Assembly (NCBI GenBank): GCA_963556195.1
Contig: OY744523.1
Coordinates: 71,797,788-71,861,787, forward strand
Source: Sepiola atlantica
Lineage: Eukaryota > Mollusca > Cephalopoda > Sepiida > Sepiolidae
DNA length: 64,000 nt
Direction of reading: 5' to 3'
A program made the translations under genes and the position numbers. Shown here piece after piece: positions 37,086-48,145 of the stretch (position 1 is the stretch's first letter; each line of letters begins with the position of its first letter). The notes below the pieces were generated by a model that was not told the origin of the DNA, did no database searches, and saw nothing but the letters and a program-made list of their open reading frames with translations.

Positions 37086-37090
<5 letters not shown>
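36961..37090. mobile_element. foldback with hammerhead-like core (family F)
   Basis: Minus strand 37006-36963: CTGACGA, helix II TCCC/GGGA with a basal mismatch, GAAACGCGGAC, then CCTCTGTGTAG. An inverted partial copy runs plus-strand at 37028-37088 (CCGACGCTTCTGTGCAGCTT..CATTGCCATAGG) and ends in TA. U16.1 is not obvious, so this is hammerhead-like only. Same family at 38590-38762. Confidence 0.5.

Positions 37091-37152
<62 letters not shown>
37089..37152. repeat. (TA)n array
   Basis: Pure TA. Confidence 0.95.
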
Positions 37153-37153
<1 letters not shown>

Positions 37154-37177
37154 TGTAAAAAAAAAATATTAAAGTGA

Positions 37178-37314
37178 TTTTGTACCTACAGACGATATCG
37201 TTTCGGGTTTTTTCACTCATCAGTGCATGAGTGACGGTTACAGGTACTTGCATGGGATCGAACGCAGTTTGTAAATTCAGCCTAGAATCACAATCCTAAC
37301 GTCAATGCCAACGT

Positions 37315-37318
<4 letters not shown>
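37178..37318 (-). mobile_element. tRNA-derived SINE carrying a hammerhead motif
   Basis: Minus strand: starts beside a TA array at 37319, B-box GCGTTCGATCCC at 37265-37254, 30 nt, then a hammerhead motif. An A-rich run (37157-37166) and another TA array follow. The A-box is not clear. Confidence 0.65.
37182..37247 (-). ncRNA. hammerhead ribozyme motif, complete core
   Basis: Core CTGATGA at 37223-37217. Helix II is weak (G-C, mismatch, G-C). GAAA is at 37204-37201. Helix III ACGA/TCGT is perfect with a TA loop. C at position 17 gives a GUC triplet. Helix I is TGCA/TGTA next to the core, then GTACC/GGTAC beyond a 15-nt one-sided loop, a layout like extended natural hammerheads. All invariant bases present. 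Confidence 0.65.
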
Positions 37319-37351
<33 letters not shown>

Positions 37352-37414
37352 TGTGTGTGTGAGAGTGTCTGTGTGTGTGTGTCTGTGTGTGTATGTGTGT
37401 GTGTGTGTGTGTGT
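37319..37414. repeat. (TA)n-(GT)n compound
   Basis: TA to 37348 then GT-rich with CTGT interruptions. Confidence 0.95.
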
Positions 37415-38150
37415 GAAGAGTGAGAGGAGGTGTTGTTGCTAGTAAAGAAAACTGAAAACCAAAATAGATCCAAGGATAGGCAGATATATTGATATGTAGA
37501 TATTTAAAGAGATATACTTATAGACTGACACACGGGAAAAACACTGAAAACACTAAAAGAAGCTCAATTATGAAGAGAGCCGAAAAGAAATGCCATCAAA
37601 CAACTAATGGCCAAACAGACGGGAGCAATGAGGATGACAAAGATACCGACGCATTAAAAAAGCAGAACATGATAAATCATCGAAAAATGTAAGAAAACAA
37701 ACATTCAACGTATTGACAAACCGAAAAATATGCGTCGACGGCGATCTAATAGCTTATATAGAAAAGCAAAAAGCCAAAAGAACAAAATGGCCGCGCTCTG
37801 CGTACATCAATAGTTTGATATTCGTTAAACTTATAGATGTATGAGGCCCGGGCGAAGAAGGTCATTTATTTTTATTGATAGATTCAGGATGTGGTACGAG
37901 GCAGTAAAACCAGTTACAACAAACGGCGCGGTAAAAAAACGCGAGGAAGCCCTAACCGTAAGCGGAGGGGGTTGACAAAGGTTGCGAAAAGATGGAAGAA
38001 TTTGATTCATAAAGCCAAGAGGAATAACACAGACTGATCGATTAGCTTCAGGGCGATAACGTTTTAGACTTCGAGAATATTATTATTCGTTGTGTTTATG
38101 AAATCAGTGCAAAAAGTTAAACCATAATACCATACTATTTGAAGGGGCAA
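37415..38150. other. unassigned A-rich DNA
   Basis: Lysine-rich accidental frame at 37489-37692. No domain or repeat match recognised. Confidence 0.45.
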
Positions 38151-38153
38151 TGC

Positions 38154-38307
<154 letters not shown>

Positions 38308-38589
38308 TAACTCATACACGCGTTCCAAACATTTTAAAAAGTCACCGTTGAGACAACAAACGGATTCTTCTAGTTAAAACATGCCACGTAAAAAGAAGAG
38401 AAGAAAAATGCTTTTTTTTATTCTTGATGAGGGCGTTAAACGTCAAGACTTACTTGACTTTAAATAAATTCATTTATTTAAACAAAACTTGCATTGTTTT
38501 TTTTTGGATTCTAATCTTTTCAAAATCATAGATATATATATTTATATATATATGTATTAAAAATTTATGAAAATATATTTATAGTAATT

Positions 38590-38762
38590 AACCTGCACAG
38601 AGCCGTCCGCGTTTCATCACCGTAGGGAATCGTCAAGCTAAATTGCCTGACAATTAACATTACTCCTGGTCACGGCACTTTAGTCTGACGATTCACTAGA
38701 GGGATGAAACGCGGACACCTCTGTGTAGCTTAATTGCCATAAGTATATTTTCATAACTTTCT
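38590..38762. mobile_element. foldback with hammerhead-like cores (family F)
   Basis: 38594-38640 (minus) is the inverse of 38682-38734 (plus). Plus strand: CTGACGA at 38685-38691, GAAA at 38706-38709, ACGCGGACACCTCTGTGTAGC, then ATAAGTATATTTTCATA. The minus arm reads TTGACGA. About 40 bp of unrelated spacer separates the arms. Helix III and U16.1 are unclear. Confidence 0.6.
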
Positions 38763-40668
38763 ACCTAGCTTTACTCGCGTATTAAGCACTGTTCAAGTAA
38801 ATACTGAAAATCGATACATAATATATTATATCTCGCTATAACATTATATGTGGATACATGAAATAAGAGCATTTTATTAGGTATAAAACATTTTATTTAT
38901 ATAAATATTAGTTGGTTACATTTTTGCAGATATATTTTGGTAAAATCTATGAGTTACATAGACCTTGTCATGCCGGAAAGTTATGAATGGGTACGTGTTT
39001 TTACAATCAATTGATTGGGTTTCGAAACAGCTGTCTGTGGAATAGCTTCATGGTTGAGATCTCTAGTAAGGAAATAAACAGTTCCACTTACCGTAAGGCA
39101 TAATCGAAATGAGCACTCTTGGCAATCGATTATGTGAATGTAAAAATATGTAAACATGATTATTTCCCTTGCACAGTGGCTCCAGTATTGATGTTGAATA
39201 TCATCTAAAGTTATGCTGAAGTAGTGTTTAATGCAGCTTGCACAACACTGCACTGAGACGCATCAAGAACAAAAATCAGTACAGAAATAGACAAATGCGA
39301 GATGCCTGTGTTGAAAATTATATCAGTTTTGTTTCTCCAAAGTGAATGAATTTACAAAGGCTAAAGTGCACATCTCTCTCAGTGAACTAGCAGTGGTTCA
39401 GTGCATTAAGCCTAGTATTTCTGTGCTTCCGCGTACGATACCTTCGATACTTTGCCCAGATGCTAGATGGCTATTGACCCTACCGGAGAGTTCATAGCAA
39501 ATTCTTATATGTATTCATTGTATCTATTCGCTTACTTCCAACGCTTGTCTAAGTTTCTAGTCGTTTAGAGATATGATAGGTGTATAATAAGGATTTAGGT
39601 GTGTGTTCATCATTAATATCAGATCGGATCGTTCGATGAAACGGGTTATTTAAAATAATCTCTGTAATTATATTAAAAGCGATGATTTTATCAAGTATTT
39701 TGAGAAAGTAATTTTTATTTGTTGATAAAAACAAAATCATTGTGAAGCAAAATCCTATTAAAATGATAAGATAGAACTGAAGTAAAAAAGCCAAATATGT
39801 CCACTATTATCTCGCGACAATTGAGTTTCTTGCCGACTAATTTCCCCCAATTATTATTGTCGACAATAGGTTTCTTCTATCATTAGTAGTTATTATCTTG
39901 AATTTAAATTATTCGATTTATTTGATTATTTAATTATTTTGTGTAGGGGTTGCTTCTTGTCATAGGGAACGTTTATTTCTATTTTCCAAAATAGTTTCCG
40001 CGTTTCTATCGAAATTATGATGGCAATGTTTGGTTGCAATTCTGACATATCCGTCTGTTTGTATCTTTTGGGTATCTGCATTAATTTGGAAGCGCCAGTC
40101 TTACTTTAAATCGCTATATATATTGTCTTAAAGGATACTAATAAATCAAGTAGATAATGAATTGTCTCCGCTGTGCTATCGTTACTACTTGAATTAATAA
40201 AACATAAGTAATTCCCCCCTCTGATCACTACTACTTGAATAGCGTAAACACCGATTAGACACAAATCTTTAGTTATATTTGTGAAAATGTGCTATTTTGG
40301 CCCCATATTAGATCAGAGAAACTTTTCAGTTCAGTCTTCCTTAAGGTTAAATAAGAGGGTTCAAGGAGTCACCAATGCCTGTTTCATGTGAACAAATATT
40401 AATCCTGGTCACACCACCAATATGAAGGTTATAACGTTACGGAATTAATAAGTCGGTTCTAACGTTAAATTGCCCGCATTATTGTCAACAGAAAACATCT
40501 AGAATCTTGTTGACACGTTGTATGTAGTCCGCTTAATCGATAGCAGTAGCTATTTATATTAAAGGGAGCAGTGGTCGTCGTAGTAATTTGATCTCTTTTT
40601 TTCTCTCTTTCTTTTTGTTGTAACCATTTTCTTCTTCGCAAAGGTCATATGCTTAAAACATTAATTAC
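38763..40668. other. unassigned DNA
   Basis: The 90-residue minus frame at 38981-39253 (cysteine-rich, starting MQCCASCIKHYF) matches nothing I know. 39400-39480 has a weak tRNA-like block (CCTTCGATACT). A purine/pyrimidine-biased patch lies at 40585-40620. Confidence 0.45.
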
Positions 40669-41175
40669 AAATAATAATGATTTCATTAAGAACTTTGTTG
40701 TAAACACGAAACAATTTTTTCTCATTTATAGAGATATATTACATCAACATTTTGATTATATCAACACAAATGAATTTTTAATGTGGCCGTAAAGAAATAA
40801 ATGAAAGAATAAATCAATTTGCCTTTTCATATGCAATTTTCAAATAGATCGCGACTTGTTAAGCATCTAAATGGTCCCTTTATATAATGAAGCATTTTGA
40901 ACACAAATACTTAATTGATCTGGAAATAAAACAATATTGCGAAACGGAACTATTGCTTACATAAAATCAGAGCAATACTTGAATTAAAATTATAACAATA
41001 ATAGTTTATTAATAAAATGTCTTTTTTTCAAAAACCAATATGCAAACCAGTTTACCTTACGGCTGATAAGCATATACACAAGCAGTATATAAAAATATTA
41101 TGCATCTATTATGTAAGTAGAATTAGCGTTTTAACTTTATCGTTAGTGCGAGAACTGGATCCAACTTTCGCATTT
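40669..41175 (+). repeat. dispersed ~500-bp repeat R4, copy 1
   Basis: Matches 56511-57007 across its length: AACTTTGTTGTAAA, TTGCCTTTTCA, GGAAATAAAACAAT, ACCAATATGCAAA, TTTAACTTTATCGTTAGTGC, CAACTTTCGCATT. It has many small indels. The open frame at 41017-41319 is not conserved in the other copy. Confidence 0.85.
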
Positions 41176-42650
41176 ATTCATTTAGATGACAGCACACAAT
41201 TCTTTGGTTTAGACAATTCTTTCTTTTTAATCCCTCTTGATCGGAACATTGTCGCAGCCAAGATGAAATTCGTCTTGATGTTATCACGGTTGGTGTTTAA
41301 ATGCCTGGTGTATGTATAGTATTAGTAGAATACGGAACCCAAGACGAGTATAAGCAACAAATATAGCATTAAATTGAACGTTTAATGGTTTTCTTCGTTC
41401 TTACGTATGGTTCAATGTCGGTGGCAGCCCTACATTTTATGATGATTTAAATAAAATGATGTGCCTACGGTACATATCCTGTTGCATGGAATACATATTT
41501 CATAATTCATAAAGACCAATTCTAATAGTTTCGGATTGTACCATAACTCAAAATTTTATGTTTGGTTTGTTTTTTGTTTTTTTTGTTTTCCGGCATATCA
41601 ACCCTTTTTCAGGTTATTTTATGCAGAATCTGGTCACTTTGGTAAAAGTTTTTATGTTTCAAGTTCTTTATATGTTCAAGTATTTATTCATGGTGTTTTG
41701 TTTAGTGAAATGGTAAGGATTGGGAAGGGGGAGGCAGTGAGGGAAAGAGGGATGGGAGGGGGGTAAATTATTGTGTTTTGCTTTGGATTTTGCAGAACAT
41801 GATTGAGTTTTTCAAAGAGAAAAACCTATAAAACATCAATGTTTGGTACATTTTGGGTCAAGAAGCTGATATCTTCAAACAGCCTGATCTGATAGCACCA
41901 GTAAACTTTGATGTAGAGCAATATATTTCTCCATTATCTTTTCGTATCTAACTTATTTTAAAAGTTTAGGGCGGGTGTGAGTTTGGGTAGGTATCCCCCC
42001 CCCTAAACTGTAACGTTTACAAAAAAATGATGTGCCTAAGTTACTCACAGGGTTGCTGAGAATATATATTCCAAAATTTATAATGATCGATTTATAAAAG
42101 AAAATATAAATACAATTTTAAAAATCTTTATGTATATTCAACCTCTCAATGCTAACATTTACAAAATAACAAAATAATGTACCAATGTAATCATCATACA
42201 TATGATAATTATAATAATAAAAATTATAATTACATTTATTAAAAATGATGATTACGCTTAAGAAAAACGAAACAAGTAAAAGGGATAATTATGTGTAACT
42301 TTACTAATAATAACATATTGTTATTTGTTTTACTTCTATCAGCTTCGTTTTCTGCTGATCCTCGAGTGATTAACGCTATTGCTTAACTTGTTTGCGTGAC
42401 GCGACACTAATTTCGTCCGGTTCTGACCCAGCACGTTTAAAAGCTACTTTTAAACTCCGACGAGCGGACTAAAGGTGAAAGAAGGTGATTAACTACTAAC
42501 TACTTTGTTCTGGTTATTCGGTACGGAGTAATTGTCAACACAATTAAACAAAGTAAAGAAATAGAGGGAAAAACGGAGCTAAAAAGACGCAAATACAGTC
42601 AAAAGAAAGTCGGATTGATTGCAAAAGATTTATTTGATATCAAACTTGTT
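41176..42650. other. unassigned DNA
   Basis: G-rich patch at 41715-41765, poly-C at 41994-42004. No gene recognised. Confidence 0.45.
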
Positions 42651-42654
42651 GTTT

Positions 42655-42700
42655 CGACCTGGCGTTGCCCGGGATCCACTACGTTTAACTTTGTTTTCTA
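42655..42700 (+). repeat. short conserved block CTGGCGTTGCCC
   Basis: CTGGCGTTGCCCGGG here has an inverted near-copy at 50622-50640 (CTGGGCAACGCCAG). Probably part of a diverged dispersed repeat. Confidence 0.4.
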
Positions 42701-42754
42701 AGTATTTATGTTCTATAACCACGCTTTTTTGTTAGTTTTAGTATCTAAGCTAAA

Positions 42755-42905
42755 AGTAGCAACCATGAACAGAGTATTTCCCTGAACTACCCATCTATGG
42801 AACACAATACAACAGAGTTGCTTCCCAACTGACTACAACATGATCGTTTTCAAGTTCAATGTAAATAAATTATTGTTGAACCGTCTTCTTAATAAAATTC
42901 TGCCC
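42755..42905 (+). pseudogene. possible LINE RT C-terminal scrap
   Basis: Translates through one stop-free stretch to FPCTTHLWNTIQQSCFPTDYN, then FKFNVNKLLLN. This pattern resembles the terminal LWNSLP..CFP..D...FK.NVNRHL segment of LINE proteins such as family A. Heavily diverged. Confidence 0.4.
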
Positions 42906-43317
42906 AGTTTCAACCATCATCTCTAACCTTCAAAGTGTTGGTCACACCGTCCACCTTAAAAAAAACCTCATTAACCCTTATGTTTGAGTAGCATTTTGGC
43001 CTTAATAAACAGGGAATCTCCAGTAAAATGAATAAGGAATGCAAGCTCTTACTAAACGAATAAGAGTAAGCAACTATCAAACGCACTTCGCTACAATTTA
43101 TTTCAACAAATACGGAATCGAGTTGGGCAGTTTACTAATATAAAAACATTTTTAAATAAACACCTTAGTAGAAATTCTTATTTAAGAATGTCTCCATTTT
43201 AGCAAACTCCAGAACCAGATTAAGTATTTGTTAAAAATAAAGTGTACCGAAGTATGTTAGATTATTGACATAACATAATACAACAATCACAATTGAAAGT
43301 TGACGAGTAAAAACAAA

Positions 43318-43812
43318 AGTTTGGCTTTTTAATCAAGACAGGCAACCACTGTGGACGTAAGGGGTTACTGAGAATTAGGGTCAAAGTTTTGGGGGTCATC
43401 CTAAATTGGGAGCTGTGCAGGGAGATGTCTGTTCGCATTAGTTTTAAATGTGCGCATGTAGGTACAGTTGGGGAAACCGGGAGTTCCAGAGGCCCGCAGC
43501 ACGAGGAAAGAAGCTATTAGAGACGAAGGCTCTCCAACATCTGAGTACCTCAACAGTGAATGGATGGGAGTTAGCTGATTGTCGGGTTGGTCTCGTGTAT
43601 TTACGTCGAGGGGGCACCATAGCAGCAGGTTCATCGGCGCACAATCCATTGAAATACTTGTAAAACAGGCACAAGGATGCCACATTGCGGCAATGGGATA
43701 GGGGCTGGAGCTTGGTGGATAGTGAGGGACCTATTAAATTAGCGAGTCTTTTTTTAACCTTGTCTACGAGAGAGATGCTATTAAGGTGGAACATTTTAAA
43801 TACGATCGACAT
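43318..43812 (-). pseudogene. LINE family A 3' end (copy A4)
   Basis: Minus strand: SLVDKVKKRLANLIGPSLSTK starts at about 43775, then PPRRKYTRPTRQSANSHPF, then a frameshift near 43480 into the terminal RHLPAQLPI and stop at 43401. The 3' untranslated region reaches about 43320. 5'-truncated at about 43790. Confidence 0.85.
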
Positions 43813-44052
43813 AATTTTATATATAAGATAATACTATGCTTAAACATCTATGAATCAGAATAGAGCCGAATTAAGACATCAGATCTTGTATATACAAATG
43901 GCTCGATTTTATTTCAGAGTCTGCTTAGTAAGTGAGGTTAAAGTTGGTTTAAATCTATAAATACGCATGGGATAATACTACACTTCTGGCAATCAATCTA
44001 CGGTGAAACTGTAGCAAAGTGTTGTTGTAACCTATTTTACTTATTTATGCCG

Positions 44053-44054
<2 letters not shown>
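43813..44054. other. unassigned DNA
   Basis: Nothing recognised. Confidence 0.4.

Positions 44055-44111
<57 letters not shown>
44055..44111. repeat. (TA)n array
   Basis: Pure TA. Confidence 0.95.
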
Positions 44112-44116
<5 letters not shown>

Positions 44117-44645
44117 GGGGAAATATATGCGACAGTATGGTATAAAGATGACTAGAAAATGTCCTAACGTTTATCCTCTAGTGAATGTGAGTAGAATGAA
44201 GATCTTCTTACCAGACATATTTCCAAATGTTATCCGCTTTCATTAGCTATCATGATCAACGCACAAACACACACAGACGCACAGACAGTTGTACATATAC
44301 AGTTTGCTTGTAAAATTCACATGTTTAATTGTTCCGATATGCCTTGCATCAGAAGAGTGCTTAATACAAAATTTGGCGAAATTTCATCGAGTAATTTCGG
44401 AGACTATAGGTAATGACTGACAATTTTTCTGTTCCTGAACCTCACTATACTGTACGCTGAGTAACCCACCCTTTTTAAGTTAGTTATCTCTCACTCTGTC
44501 ATTCCATGTTTCAATCTATATCAGTTTCTCAATCTCTCATTCTTCTCTCATTCTCTAACACACGCTCTCTCGCTAACTTTATTTCGAACTTGCCCACTCT
44601 CTCTCCCTTTCTATCTGTCTAGCCCTGTCTTCCCTTTTCCCTCCC

Positions 44646-44646
<1 letters not shown>
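44112..44646. other. unassigned DNA, CT-rich end
   Basis: 44480-44645 is T/C-rich. No gene seen. Confidence 0.4.

Positions 44647-44696
<50 letters not shown>
44647..44696. repeat. (TA)n array
   Basis: Pure TA. Confidence 0.95.
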
Positions 44697-44701
<5 letters not shown>

Positions 44702-44829
44702 ATATTTTATGAATAAATATTAATATAGCTATTTGTACTGCTTGTTATTAAAGTTACTCGAGAGTGCCCAGCCTTTGTGGGAGGGGGCTGATAAACAATA
44801 ATATTTTATAAATAAATATTAATTATTTA

Positions 44830-44925
44830 AATACCTACAGACATCGATGTTTCATGCTAACGCTATCTTCAGTGTAGGAACTAATTCTCAACGGTCGGTG
44901 GGCGCGAACCCCGATCACAAATCAC

Positions 44926-44935
<10 letters not shown>
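44830..44935 (-). mobile_element. tRNA-derived SINE carrying a hammerhead motif
   Basis: Minus strand: B-box GGTTCGCGCCC at 44910-44900, 27 nt, then a hammerhead motif. The promoter-proximal end is cut by a TA array at 44930-44968. Confidence 0.7.
44834..44878 (-). ncRNA. hammerhead ribozyme motif, complete core with GUC
   Basis: Helix I CCTACA/TGTAGG, six perfect pairs. Core CTGAAGA at 44872-44866 (N7 is A). Helix II is poor (two G-C pairs after two mismatches). GAAA is at 44853-44850. Helix III ACAT/ATGT has a CG loop. U16.1 present, C at position 17. Invariant positions are intact; weak helix II is the only defect. Confidence 0.65.

Positions 44936-44968
<33 letters not shown>
44930..44968. 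repeat. (TA)n array
   Basis: Pure TA; followed by a GTGTCTGTGTAGCTGATTGG block of the family F tail. Confidence 0.95.
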
Positions 44969-44972
<4 letters not shown>

Positions 44973-45074
44973 AGCCCATGATCTCTTTCGAGATACGTGT
45001 CTGTGTAGCTGATTGGTCATAAGTATATATTATATAATAATATATATATATAATATTAAATTATATTTTAATAT

Positions 45075-45230
45075 TTTACCTACACACGAAGTCGTTTCGA
45101 GCTTTCGGCTCTCCTCAGTGTAGGGAAATGACAATCTCAGACGGTCATGGGACAGGAACCCGGTTCTCAGAGACACCTTGAATCTGTAAGCGGTCGCTTA
45201 ACCCCCTTTGCCATGAGCGGTTGTCACGTG
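45075..45230 (-). mobile_element. tRNA-derived SINE carrying a hammerhead motif
   Basis: Minus strand: A-box TGGCAAAGGGGGTTAAGCG at 45213-45195, B-box GGGTTCCTGTCCC at 45161-45149, 30 nt, hammerhead at 45124-45079, then AT-rich DNA. With both pol III boxes and three perfect helices this is the best-preserved unit of the set. Confidence 0.75.
45079..45124 (-). ncRNA. hammerhead motif, cleavage base changed to G
   Basis: Helix I CCTACA/TGTAGG perfect. Core CTGAGGA at 45118-45112. Helix II GAGC/GCTC perfect with a CGAAA loop. GAAA is at 45098-45095. Helix III ACG/CGT has an ACTT loop. Position 17 is G where H is required, so self-cleavage should be blocked. Every other core base is intact. Confidence 0.7.
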
Positions 45231-45966
45231 ATAACGGAGAAATTAAGTTATATTTACGCTGAGAAATGCGAGCGTTAACATCTAGACAGTCCAATAGAAT
45301 TCAACGACAGAGGCGGGTATCGCGCTGAAGCTTTACGTGAATGTAATGGAAGTTTCTTTAATAAAAATGACCAAAAGTGCTCAATTACCGGCGTAAGTGT
45401 CTAAGATATTTATTAATGAAGATATTTACATTCTGGGTGTCGTTATTTGTAATTCCAATGCAACTGGACAGTCACCGATGTAATTCTTTGGTAAGGAACC
45501 ATAAGTATGACAATATCGAGAATGTACATATATTCAAGAAACTTGAAAGGGAATCTTCGAAGGGAAGGGGGGTGGAGATTTGATATAACTAGAAAATAAA
45601 AATATTTTGTTTTAATTAAAAGGAAAATAAATATCTTTGTTTTATAAAAAAAAAACGAGACAATTATTTTAAGAGTACAAATAAAATTCTTCACCGCCAG
45701 TACCAAGACTTCCCAGCCTGTTTAAAATTATTTTTTTCAGAACTGCTTTTTTTGATCGCGCTGGTTCGTTACTTGTTTTCTACTTAAAAAACAACCGCCA
45801 GCGAATTCAATGATGGGAAACACAGACACTATTCGATGGACTCTTAACTGTATAGTATGTAAATAAAACACATATTCTTCTCTTCTTTAGGTTTATTTTT
45901 TCTGCTAACAAGAGATATGCGACTGTAGCCAAATTGTATTGGTATAAATGAAAAAAAATGTTTACA

Positions 45967-45967
<1 letters not shown>
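45231..45967. other. unassigned DNA
   Basis: No gene or repeat recognised. Confidence 0.4.

Positions 45968-46015
<48 letters not shown>
45968..46015. repeat. (TA)n array
   Basis: Pure TA. Confidence 0.95.
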
Positions 46016-46019
<4 letters not shown>

Positions 46020-46054
46020 TGTTTTATATATTAAATAAATATGTTTATTAGCTA

Positions 46055-46100
46055 TATCATATATATGTTTCGTGTTCACAATAATACTCATCAGTATGGA
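46055..46100 (-). ncRNA. hammerhead motif, helix III end eroded
   Basis: Core CTGATGA at 46094-46088. Helix II is GTATT/AACAC (four of five pairs). GAAA is at 46071-46068. CATAT/ATATG would form helix III, but the base opposite A15.1 is A, not U. Helix I is about three A-U pairs. Confidence 0.5.
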
Positions 46101-46216
46101 TGATGAAACTGTTCCGCCGGTCGAACGATGTGTACTGCGGATCCGAATATAATGAAACAAAGCTTCCTACCGCTAAGCCAACGTGACAATCCCACTTCAA
46201 ATGCGAGAAAAATAGG
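46055..46216 (-). mobile_element. tRNA-derived SINE carrying a hammerhead motif
   Basis: Minus strand: A-box TGGCTTAGCGGTAGG at 46180-46166 and B-box GTTCGACCGGCGG at 46126-46114 are typical of a tRNA gene. After 20 nt comes a hammerhead core, and TA-rich DNA flanks both ends. Confidence 0.7.
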
Positions 46217-46310
<94 letters not shown>

Positions 46311-46320
46311 GGAGAGAGAG
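46217..46320. repeat. (TA)n-(GA)n compound
   Basis: TA with a GTGTG interruption to 46273, then GA. Confidence 0.95.
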
Positions 46321-47349
46321 GCCCTTTCTATCTATATGCCCCACTCTGCCTCTTTTTTCTTCTCTCAATGCTCATCAATTCAAGACTCCTCTCTCTCGCT
46401 TTATTTCTCCTTCTCAACCTATCTATCTCCTTCTCTCTCTCCTTTTCTTTTTATTAGTCTCTTTGTATTCATCATCCGATCTATAACTCTTTTAGACACT
46501 CTATGTATATCCCCATCTCTATATCTCTGTTTCTTTCCTCTCTCAATCCCGATCAATCCATCTTTCTCTATTTATCTATCCGAGTATATCTATCTCCCTG
46601 TCTCTCCTTTCCTTCAATTAGTTTCTCTCTCTGTATCCATCCTTTAATCTATCAGTCTCTTAGACTCTCTCTATCTATATGCCCCCCTTTACTTCGTTTT
46701 TTTTCTTCTCCAACCCCTATCAATTCAATACCAATCTCCCTCTCTTTCTCTCTTTCTTTCCCCTAATCTATCTACCTCCCCCTGTTTCTTTTTTCTCTCG
46801 TTGTATCCATTCTTCGATCTATCAGTCTTTTAGACCCTCACTATCTATATACCCCTCTCAACCTCTTTGTTTCTTTCTACTCTCAATTCCCATCAATTTA
46901 ATACCCCCCTCTCTCCCCCCCCTCTCTCTCTCTCACTCTCTATTTTTTCTCTCTCTCAATCTATCTACTTTCTCCTTTTATTTTGTTTCTACTAGTCTCT
47001 CTCTCCCCCTCTCTCTCTCTCTCTATTTCTTTCTCTCTCTCAATCTATCTACTTTCCCCTCTTATTTTGTTTCCACTAGTCTCTCTCTCTCCTTCTCTCC
47101 CCCTCTCTCTTTCACTCTCTATTTCTTTCTCTCTCTCAATCTATCTACTTCCCCCTATTATTTTGTTTCTACTAGTCTCTCTCTCCCCCTCTCTCTCTCT
47201 CTATTTCTTTCTCTCTCTCAATCTATCTACTTTCCCCTCTTATTTTGTTTCCACTAGTCTCTCTCTCCTTCTCTCCCCCTCTCTCTTTCACTCTCTATTT
47301 CTTTCTCTCTCTCAATCTATCTACTTCACCCTCTTGTTTTGTGTATATT

Positions 47350-47394
<45 letters not shown>

Positions 47395-47515
47395 ATTCAT
47401 CCCTCGATTCATCACTCTTTTAGACCTTCTTTATCTATATACCCCTCTTTGCCTCTTTGTTTCTTTCTTCTTCCATTCTCTCTGGTTCTTCTTCACTTTA
47501 AACGACGACCAAATA
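46321..47515. repeat. nested pyrimidine-rich tandem repeat
   Basis: An outer period of about 172-174 bp is marked by TCTATATRCCCC-like blocks at 46328, 46502, 46674, 46846 and 47430. Between the last two, an inner unit marked by TATCTACTT..TTTTGTTTC is amplified at 46961, 47045, 47142, 47222 and 47318. Spacing alternates about 83 and 96 bp, and alternate copies share variants, so the inner array has a dimeric higher-order period near 178 bp. A (CT)n run lies at 47352-47390. Serine/leucine frames here are not genes. Confidence 0.8.
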
Positions 47516-48140
47516 AGTAACTAAATAAGCACGTTTTCCCGCTAATTACAAGTCGATATCTACGCATGCGAAATTTAATAGAATGAATCGCGGTAAAGAG
47601 CGAAGCGGTATTTTTCTTTTTCTCTTCTTTTCATTTCGTCTTTCTTTCTTTGACAGTCAAAGTGTCGAGTCACCATTTTGTTTTTAAAGCCTCTACTAAA
47701 CTGTGTGTACCGAACGACACCCGGACGACGCCGACCGCAACCGGGCCAATTATCTCCCATTGTGTTTAATTGATATGACAGCTATTACGCAACAGATAAG
47801 TGCAGCACAAGTAAACAGATTTCTTTGCTGTTTATTCCTTAAATGGTTATTTGGGAGTTTAAAATTTAATGCTTATTTTAACAATTACACGGTCTTGTGC
47901 GGTTATTTAACGTCTGCTTTCTTTTCTTTTGTTTCGACTTAACATCAAATAAGAAAAGAATACGACTTTCTCCTGACAGACGATAAAAAAACACCCATTA
48001 AGTTCTATTAGAAAACTTTCGAATTGAACATTATGCAAATAAATTATAACCTGCGTAATATGAAAACAGTAGTCAGTTTGTTTGTTTTTCGAAAATCTAT
48101 ATATAAAGAATGCAAAACGCGATAAATCCAAATTCTTGAA
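47516..48140. other. unassigned DNA, partly CpG-rich
   Basis: 47700-47755 is CpG-rich (CCCGGACGACGCCGACCG). No domain in any frame. Confidence 0.4.
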
Positions 48141-48145
48141 ATTGA

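Noticed and set aside
37319..37414. Possible CRISPR-like or regulatory array
   Set aside because: Simple TA and GT dinucleotides; no spacers, and the genome is eukaryotic.
38430..38470. Possible hammerhead on the plus strand (TTGATGA near 38424)
   Set aside because: No GAAA; the nearby CGTTAAACG is only a short hairpin.
41017..41319. 100-residue open frame
   Set aside because: Lies in dispersed repeat R4 and is not preserved in the copy at 56.5-57.0 kb.
46249..47520. Several overlapping serine/leucine-rich frames up to 192 residues
   Set aside because: Products of the nested pyrimidine-rich tandem repeat.
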